Below are positions 6,479 to 10,944 of a stretch of DNA of 15,372 nucleotides, one piece after another (positions within the stretch are counted from its first letter, which is position 1; each line of letters starts with the position of its first letter). Both the position numbers and the translations under genes were made by a program. Under the pieces are notes generated by a model. That model was not told where the DNA came from. It did no database searches and saw only the letters and a list, made by a program, of their open reading frames with translations. The DNA comes from JBGPJM01 sp041485385 (GTDB lineage Bacteria; Planctomycetota; Phycisphaerae; Phycisphaerales; UBA1924), in contig JBGPJM010000113.1 of assembly GCA_041485385.1 (NCBI GenBank), positions 1-15,372 on the forward strand. Reading direction: 5' to 3'.

Positions 6479-7378
6479 GTGGCGGCGATCGACGATGATC
6501 AACTGGAACGGCTAGTCAGGCAGCAGGCGATGACCTTGCGCCTGATGGGCGTTGAGTTCGTGCCGGTGTACCGCGCGCGGGCGTCGGTGGTGGCTCCTTC
6601 CTCGGCTTCGCCGCCCGCTGGCGCGCCCGCCGAAGCGGTCATCGAGCCGAAGGCCGTGCCGGGAGCGGCTGCGGCGACGAGCTGGGGCGCGGAGGGCGTC
6701 GCGGGCTCGGCATCCTCGCCCGGCGGGCGCGACCGTAACGCGGCCCAGGCGCTGCTCGACCGGGTGCGGGAGTGGTACGAGCAGGATTCACCGCACACGA
6801 ACTTCAAGACCGATCACACCAAGATCGTCTTCGGCGTCGGGGACCCGTGCGCGAGGTTGATGTTCATCGGGGAGGCGCCGGGGGCCGACGAGGACCGGAT
6901 CGGGATCCCGTTCGTCGGGCGGGCCGGGCAGATGCTGGACAAATGGATCGCGGCGATGGGCCTGCAGCGCAGCGAGGTCTACATCGGCAACGTGCTCAAG
7001 ACGCGCCCCCCAAACAACGCCACGCCGACGATCGACGAGGCCCGGCTGTGCGCGCCGTACCTCTACGAACAGATCGCCGTGGTGCGGCCGGAGGTGATCG
7101 TGACCCTGGGGCTCCCGGCGACGCGGCTGCTGCTGGGGACGGACCAGTCGATGGGTCAGCTGCGGGGCCGGTGGTCGGAGTTCGTGTACCGGGCGCGCCC
7201 GGGGGAACCGAGGATCGCCGGGATCGACGAGTTCCGTGTGCCGGTGATGCCTACGTACCACCCGGCGTTCCTGCTCCGATCGTACACACCTGAGAACAGG
7301 GGGAAGGTGTGGGCGGACCTGCAGAAGGCGATGGAACGACTCGGACTGAGGTGCAACCGCTCGCGGCAGTCGGCGTAA
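6479..7378 (+). CDS. Uracil-DNA glycosylase, family 4-like, lacking most iron-sulfur cysteines
   Basis: The 299-residue protein matches family 4 uracil-DNA glycosylases: motif 1 GEAPGADED (131-139), GIPFVGRAGQ (142-151), NVLKTRPPNNATP (171-183), PYLYEQI (193-199), VTLGLPAT and motif 2 YHPAFLLR with H261. These enzymes remove uracil from DNA as the first step of base excision repair. By alignment to the family pattern, the cysteines that bind the 4Fe-4S cluster should fall at residues 104, 107, 175 and 191; here they are Ser, Thr, Thr and Cys, so the cluster is probably absent. About 90 N-terminal residues are an extra helix plus Ala/Pro-rich linker. GTG 6479 is preferred because GAGG (6470-6473) lies five bases upstream; in-frame GTG 6473 is possible. 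A -10-like TACACT lies at 6438-6443. A terminator follows at 7529. Confidence 0.9.
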   Translation: MAAIDDDQLERLVRQQAMTLRLMGVEFVPVYRARASVVAPSSASPPAGAPAEAVIEPKAVPGAAAATSWGAEGVAGSASSPGGRDRNAAQALLDRVREWYEQDSPHTNFKTDHTKIVFGVGDPCARLMFIGEAPGADEDRIGIPFVGRAGQMLDKWIAAMGLQRSEVYIGNVLKTRPPNNATPTIDEARLCAPYLYEQIAVVRPEVIVTLGLPATRLLLGTDQSMGQLRGRWSEFVYRARPGEPRIAGIDEFRVPVMPTYHPAFLLRSYTPENRGKVWADLQKAMERLGLRCNRSRQSA

Positions 7379-7528
7379 AGAGAGGTAAGAAGGCACGTCG
7401 CGAGCCCCCCCGCGGCGTGTCACGAGGAAATCGTCAAAGAGACTGCAACCGACGCGTCCGATCAAGACGAATATGGCTGCGATATCGGCAGGGCTGGCGC
7501 AGCGCGGCGGAACTGAGACCCCCACGAG

Positions 7529-7568
7529 ACCCGGCGCTTGGCCTTTGTGCCTTGCGCTGGGTTTTTTT
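7529..7568 (+). terminator. Intrinsic terminator after the glycosylase gene
   Basis: ACCCGGCGC (7529-7537) pairs with GCGCTGGGT (7554-7562) over nine pairs with one G-U; the loop contains an inner GGC/GCC stem (7540-7542 with 7549-7551). Seven T residues follow (7562-7568). This is the clearest rho-independent terminator in the window. The 150 bases between the stop at 7378 and the stem hold no tRNA or convincing gene. Confidence 0.88.
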
Positions 7569-7628
7569 CTGCGCGTAGGGTGCGACGGTGCGGGCGGTGC
7601 GAGTGTCGCCGAGGAACGAGGTGGCGAG

Positions 7629-7647
7629 CTCCGCCCCCCGGGCGGAG
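7629..7647 (-). terminator. Stop-adjacent hairpin of the CusF-like lipoprotein gene
   Basis: CTCCGCCC (7629-7636) and GGGCGGAG (7640-7647) form a perfect eight-pair hairpin with a three-base loop. On the minus strand it begins directly after the TGA of the lipoprotein gene. There is no T tract, so it may be a weak terminator or a 3' mRNA stabiliser. Confidence 0.45.
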
Positions 7648-8088
7648 TCATTGCGGGGGCTGGGGCCTGGCGGGACGAAAGTCGAGCCTGGTATCCGGCG
7701 GGAGCTTCTTGACGCTCAGCGCGTGCCAGCGGCTGGGCTTGTACCAGACGCCGAACTGCAACTGCACGATGTCGCCGACGGCGATGCCGTCCAGCGAGAC
7801 ACCCTTCGCGGGCGGGAAGGGCATCTCCATCGTGCCCATTCCGACGATCATGCCGTTGGAGTCGGCGAAGTCGTCGATGGCCTCGTGCTTGATGACAAAC
7901 TCGGTCGTGGGTCGCTTGGGGTCGGGGAGTTCGACAACCTGACCGCGGATGGTGTACACGTGATCGGGCTTGTCGGCCTTCTCGGCTCTCTCGCCCTTGC
8001 GGCAACCGGTCGATGCGAACGCGATCGCAACGGACGCCATCACACCGAAGACCAAGGTGAGAAGCTGGGTGCGCAGAAGATCGGACAT
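7648..8088 (-). CDS. Probable lipoprotein with CusF-like metal-binding domain
   Basis: The 146-residue product has a hydrophobic signal segment (8-26) ending in STGC, a plausible but weak lipobox with C29 as the lipidated residue. After a Lys/Glu-rich linker, residues 44-130 read as the small beta-barrel found in CusF and in copper-binding domains next to SCO1-type proteins: YTIRGQVVEL, KHEAIDDF, MGTMEMPFPP, GIAVGDIVQLQF, ALSVKKLP. H68 and the methionines M84, M87 and M89 resemble the Met/His copper site, which would place it at the membrane in copper handling. The CusF tryptophan is not evident at the same spot, so metal binding is inference. The start has GGGGGAG five bases upstream. It lies 91 bases downstream of a co-directional gene. 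Confidence 0.7.
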   Translation of the reverse strand: MSDLLRTQLLTLVFGVMASVAIAFASTGCRKGERAEKADKPDHVYTIRGQVVELPDPKRPTTEFVIKHEAIDDFADSNGMIVGMGTMEMPFPPAKGVSLDGIAVGDIVQLQFGVWYKPSRWHALSVKKLPPDTRLDFRPARPQPPQ

Positions 8089-8125
8089 CGATGCTCCCCC
8101 TCCGCGGCGGCCCCCCTCTGTGGCG

Positions 8126-8158
8126 CCCGCCTCCCCCCTCCCCCCGCCGGCCCAACCC
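8126..8158 (-). promoter_or_regulatory. Sense-strand G-run cluster upstream of the lipoprotein gene
   Basis: On the minus strand, G runs occur at 8158-8156, 8153-8151, 8145-8140, 8138-8133 and 8128-8126, with further runs at 8116-8111 and 8100-8096. They fill the 91-base gap between two minus-strand genes and lie on the RNA-sense strand, just before the ribosome binding site at 8100-8094. A G-quadruplex is possible; a function is not shown. Confidence 0.35.
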
Positions 8159-8179
8159 GGGCGGCGGATCGGTGGATGC

Positions 8180-8497
8180 TCAGGCGGCCTCGATCTTGAG
8201 GAACTGCTCGACGGTCTTCATGTCTCGCCCGTGCTCGAGGGTGTAGGTGAAGGACCACGTGGCGCCGGGCGTGACGCGGGCGATCTTGCCGCAGGTCGCG
8301 CGCTTGTACCAGTCGCGGTTGCCGCGGTTGTAGACGATCATGTGGCGCCGGCGCATCATCTGTGATCGGCGCAGCCGGCGGCAGACGGTCGGGTCCTTAC
8401 GCATGAGCCGCAGGATGGTCTGCGAGGCATCGTCGGTGCGGGGAGCCTTGACGACGGTACAACGGACGTTCTGGCCGGGCTTAAGCGATTCGAGCAT
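8180..8497 (-). CDS. Small basic conserved hypothetical protein (planctomycete type)
   Basis: The 105-residue product (MLESLKPGQNVRCTVVKAPR...) is strongly basic, with an Arg/Met-rich centre (RRLRRSQMMRRRH, 40-52), then VYNRGNRDWYKRATCGKIARV and WSFTYTL. It has no signal or membrane segment. The style matches uncharacterised proteins seen repeatedly in planctomycete genomes; no function is known to me. The frame stays open upstream to 8695, but the start at 8497 is preferred: AGGA lies nine bases upstream, a promoter lies at 8529-8556, and the upstream translation is Pro/Arg-rich noise. The positive charge would fit nucleic-acid or ribosome association, which is inference only. Confidence 0.75.
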   Translation of the reverse strand: MLESLKPGQNVRCTVVKAPRTDDASQTILRLMRKDPTVCRRLRRSQMMRRRHMIVYNRGNRDWYKRATCGKIARVTPGATWSFTYTLEHGRDMKTVEQFLKIEAA

Positions 8498-8528
8498 TGG
8501 AGGGGATCCTGAAAAGGATGGGAAGGGA

Positions 8529-8556
8529 AGTGTACGCGGCGCGGGTGTGCGGACAA
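8529..8556 (-). promoter_or_regulatory. Candidate promoter of the small basic protein gene
   Basis: On the minus strand TTGTCC (8556-8551) and TACACT (8534-8529) are separated by 16 bases, the same spacing as the candidate promoter at 1321. The start codon at 8497 lies about 31 bases after the -10 box, leaving a short leader with AGGA. Confidence 0.5.
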
Positions 8557-8697
8557 GGGGGACAGAGAGGTGCCGCGCATTGAATGTTGACCTTGCTGAT
8601 TCCCGAGTCGAGGGGCCGATCGTCCCGGCCGGGTGTGTCGCGCGCGGAAGCGCCGGGTTCCGGGGGTCCGCGACGCTGATCGATGGATGGTGCACGC

Positions 8698-8703
8698 TAC
8701 GAT
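8698..8703 (+). promoter_or_regulatory. -10-like box six bases before the MEMO start
   Basis: TACGAT at 8698-8703 is six bases before the ATG at 8710, the same arrangement as at 4651 and close to that at 515. The -35 region is weak. GAGG at 8704-8707 is too close to the ATG to be a normal ribosome binding site. Leaderless initiation is suggested. Confidence 0.4.
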
Positions 8704-8709
8704 GAGGCC

Positions 8710-10074
8710 ATGAGCCATGAGTCCTCCGCGCAGCCCCCGCAGCTGCCGAAGTTCGATCCCGGCGCGCAGCACCAGCAGCGGCCGAAGCTGCGTCCTGTAC
8801 GCGGCTTTCCGGCGCAGGCCAACGGGCCGGACGGCAAGCCGCAACAGTTCATAGGGCTGGCCGACGCGAGGCAGATCTCCGAGAAAGTGGTCTTCATCAT
8901 GCCCGCCGCGCAGGTGATCCTGCCGATGATGGATGGGAGCCGGGGGCTGGACCAGATCGTCGGTGAGGTGGGGCGCGGGCTGACGCGGCCGATTCTCGAG
9001 CAGCTCGTGGCGCAGCTTGACGAAGCGGCCCTTCTGGAAGGCCCCGTCTTCGACGCGCTAAACAGCAAGTCGAAGCTGGAGTTCGATAGCCTTCCGTACC
9101 TGCCACCCGCGGCGAGCGCGAACTTCTGTGACGCTGTCGCGGTGCAGACGCTGGGGAAGGACGCGAGCGAGCAGCAGAAGGGCGAGGTCGGTCCGACGCG
9201 CGTGCGCGAGCTGTTCGACCAGTGGATGGCCAAGGCCCTGGAGGACGCGGACAAGCCGAGCCTGGATGTGTTGCCGAAGGCGATCGTGGTGCCGCACATT
9301 GACTATGGGCGGGGGTGGCTGAACTACGCCACGGTCTATGGGCGGCTTCGTGTGTGCGACCGGCCCGACCGGATCGTGGTGCTCGGGACGAACCACTTCG
9401 GGCAGTCGACGGGCGTCTGCGGGTGCGACAAGGGGTACGAGACGCCGCTGGGCGTGTGCGGCGTGGACGACGAGCTTGCTTCGAAGCTGCGGCGGAGCGT
9501 GGGCGAGGAGCTGTACACGAACCGGTACGACCACGAGCGCGAGCATTCGGTCGAGCTGCAGATGATGTGGATCCAGCATGTGTTCGGCGTGAACGAGGCG
9601 GGGGAGTACCCGAAGGTATACGGGGCGCTGGTGCACGACCCGACCGTGAACAACGGCGAGTCCTACGACGGCGCGGGCGTGGGCCTGCAGCGGTTCGTGG
9701 ACGCGCTGAAGCAGGCGATCAAGGAGATGCCGGGCAGGACGCTGGTCGTGAGCTCGGCGGACCTCAGCCACGTGGGGCCGGGATTCGGCGACCCGCACCC
9801 GCTCGCCGGCGACGGGTCCGAGGCGACCAGCGCACGCAACCGTGTGCTGCGGCACGACCAGGAAATGCTGGAACTGGTCGTGAACAACAAACCGGCCGAG
9901 CTGGTGGCGTCGATGGCCTGGATGCAGAACCCGACACGATGGTGCTCGACTGGGAATCTGGTGGCGACGTTGATGACCGTGGAACCGCGGAGCCTGGAGA
10001 TGCTCAACTACATGGCGGCGATGGACCAGCAGGGCGTCACTATGGTGAGCAGCGTGGGGATGGTGATGGTGTAG
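8710..10074 (+). CDS. MEMO-family protein (AmmeMemoRadiSam protein B type) with N-terminal extra domain
   Basis: Of 454 residues, 190-454 form a MEMO domain: VVPHIDYGRG (H196), VLGTNHFG (H229), REHSVELQ (H279), VVSSADLSHVGPGFGD (347-361) and WCSTGN with C412. The His-His-Cys set matches the metal-binding triad known in human MEMO1 (H49, H81, C244), and the fold is related to extradiol dioxygenases. Bacterial members are often encoded near AMMECR1 and a radical-SAM protein; neither is in this window. Residues 46-115 (QFIGLADARQISEKV, MDGSRGLDQIVGEV, LTRPILEQLVAQLDEAALLEG) resemble the PqqD-like winged-helix domain often found at the N-terminus of bacterial MEMO proteins. The biochemical role is not settled. 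An in-frame ATG at 8683 exists but would place the -10 box inside the gene. Confidence 0.88.
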   Translation: MSHESSAQPPQLPKFDPGAQHQQRPKLRPVRGFPAQANGPDGKPQQFIGLADARQISEKVVFIMPAAQVILPMMDGSRGLDQIVGEVGRGLTRPILEQLVAQLDEAALLEGPVFDALNSKSKLEFDSLPYLPPAASANFCDAVAVQTLGKDASEQQKGEVGPTRVRELFDQWMAKALEDADKPSLDVLPKAIVVPHIDYGRGWLNYATVYGRLRVCDRPDRIVVLGTNHFGQSTGVCGCDKGYETPLGVCGVDDELASKLRRSVGEELYTNRYDHEREHSVELQMMWIQHVFGVNEAGEYPKVYGALVHDPTVNNGESYDGAGVGLQRFVDALKQAIKEMPGRTLVVSSADLSHVGPGFGDPHPLAGDGSEATSARNRVLRHDQEMLELVVNNKPAELVASMAWMQNPTRWCSTGNLVATLMTVEPRSLEMLNYMAAMDQQGVTMVSSVGMVMV

Positions 10075-10107
10075 GGGCGCGGCTGCGTCGACGCCTGCGG
10101 TGGCGGC

Positions 10108-10145
10108 GGGGAAGCGGGGCGGCGGGGGGTGGAGGGGTGGGGGGG
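10108..10145 (+). promoter_or_regulatory. Sense-strand G-run cluster after the MEMO gene
   Basis: G runs at 10108-10111, 10116-10119, 10124-10129, 10134-10137 and 10139-10145, with connecting loops of four, four, four and one bases, form a strong G-quadruplex-type motif. It begins 34 bases after the MEMO stop and ends 51 bases before the next start, on the transcribed-sense strand. A role in termination or in expression of the next gene is inference. Confidence 0.4.
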
Positions 10146-10196
10146 CGCGAACGCGTGAGGCGGCCTTTGGAACACTTGTCAAGTCAGGGTGTGGTA

Positions 10197-10583
10197 ATGG
10201 TTTGCCTGGGGGTGGTGGTGGCGCTTGGCGGCGTCTGGTGGCTGTGGGGGCCGCGGTTGCGGCGGATGCTCGGGACCGACACGGGCAACGTCGGATCCAG
10301 GCCGCCGGGGGCGAGGCTCCCGCTCGTCGGGCGCGTGAGTGAAGCCACACGGTTGTTGGTAGGCCTGAGCGCGTTGATCGCCGGGTATCACCTGGTGGTC
10401 TGGGCGCTGCCGGCGAGCGAGACGTCGCTGCAGTTCCCCAGGGAACGGTGGTGGGCGCTGGTGGCCATCGGGGTGCTCGTGATCTGGGGGTCGGTGATCA
10501 TGGATCGGCGGGATGCGGCGCGAGTGAGGGGGTCGGCCGAGGGGCGTGCGGGGGGCCAGGGAGACGGGTCGGCGGAGGAATGA
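10197..10583 (+). CDS. Small membrane protein with three predicted helices, unknown function
   Basis: The 128-residue product has hydrophobic segments at about 2-17 (VCLGVVVALGGVWWLW), 51-71 (TRLLVGLSALIAGYHLVVWAL) and 85-101 (WWALVAIGVLVIWGSVI), followed by a basic stop-transfer stretch (MDRRDAARVRG) and a polar tail. This helix pattern supports a real gene even though the family is not recognised. ATG 10197 is chosen with CAGGG (10185-10189) seven bases upstream; in-frame GTG 10191 and TTG 10176 are alternatives. The frame is open further upstream, but there it overlaps the MEMO gene and the G-run cluster. It could share the MEMO transcript. A pilus-related role is possible only by proximity. 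Confidence 0.65.
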   Translation: MVCLGVVVALGGVWWLWGPRLRRMLGTDTGNVGSRPPGARLPLVGRVSEATRLLVGLSALIAGYHLVVWALPASETSLQFPRERWWALVAIGVLVIWGSVIMDRRDAARVRGSAEGRAGGQGDGSAEE

Positions 10584-10944
10584 AGAGTCGGGGCGGGGTG
10601 CGCGGGGGATTTGACGACTTGACGCGGGTGTGGTGGAATGGCGATCGGAGGGCGAGGTCCCGCGTGGAAGGGGGGAGGAACTTGATCGGTGGGGGGTACG
10701 TATCGGTCGGTTGATCGCCGCCGGGTCAGCGGGCGATGGTGCGGATGTGGGTTGGGGGTCGGGTGGGTGGGGACGGGAAGCGGGGTGGGCGGGGAATCGT
10801 GGGGACGTGGGGCAAGTGGAGCGCTTCGGGTAGACGGGTCTGGCCGGGCGGCCATGGGTTGTTTGAGCATGTGTTGCCCGGCGGGCTGCGGGCACGACGG
10901 GAAGGGGGGAGGCTGGCACGGGAGAGGGGAACGAGGGTCCGACG
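10584..10944 (+). other. Gene-free G-rich leader upstream of the pilus operon
   Basis: No convincing gene lies in these 361 bases; short frames here translate to Gly/Arg/Trp-rich noise. A dense G-run array lies at 10749-10794 with nine runs of three or more G in 46 bases, enough for two quadruplexes. Two other structures are visible: ATCGCC (10714-10719) with GGCGAT (10732-10737), and a perfect seven-pair inverted repeat GCCGGGC (10843-10849) with GCCCGGC (10876-10882). If the promoter at 10611 is used, all of this lies in a 5' leader of roughly 300 bases, ending with GAGGG (10933-10937) seven bases before the pilM ATG. Confidence 0.5.
10611..10639 (+). promoter_or_regulatory. Candidate promoter of the pilM operon
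   Basis: TTGACG (10611-10616) and TGGAAT (10634-10639) are separated by 17 bases. A second TTGACG lies at 10619-10624. Transcription would start near 10646 and give a leader of about 300 bases before the ATG at 10945. Confidence 0.45.

Noticed and set aside
7379..7528. Possible tRNA or structured RNA gene
   Set aside because: No T-loop-like GGTTCGA motif or cloverleaf pairing was found by eye.
7473..7712. Short plus-strand frame with a hydrophobic segment ending in VGC, resembling a lipoprotein signal
   Set aside because: It reads straight through the strong terminator at 7529-7568 and into the facing gene; there is no ribosome binding site.
6788..8155. 455-codon minus-strand frame across the glycosylase and lipoprotein region
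   Set aside because: Spans two recognised genes on opposite strands and a terminator; translation is Arg/His/Pro-rich noise.
9315..10196. Upstream extension of the small membrane protein frame through the MEMO gene
   Set aside because: Out of frame with the clearly real MEMO gene; only the part from 10197 has membrane-protein character.
9058..10350. 430-codon minus-strand frame opposite the MEMO gene
   Set aside because: Antisense shadow rich in His, Arg and Val; the plus strand has full MEMO motifs.
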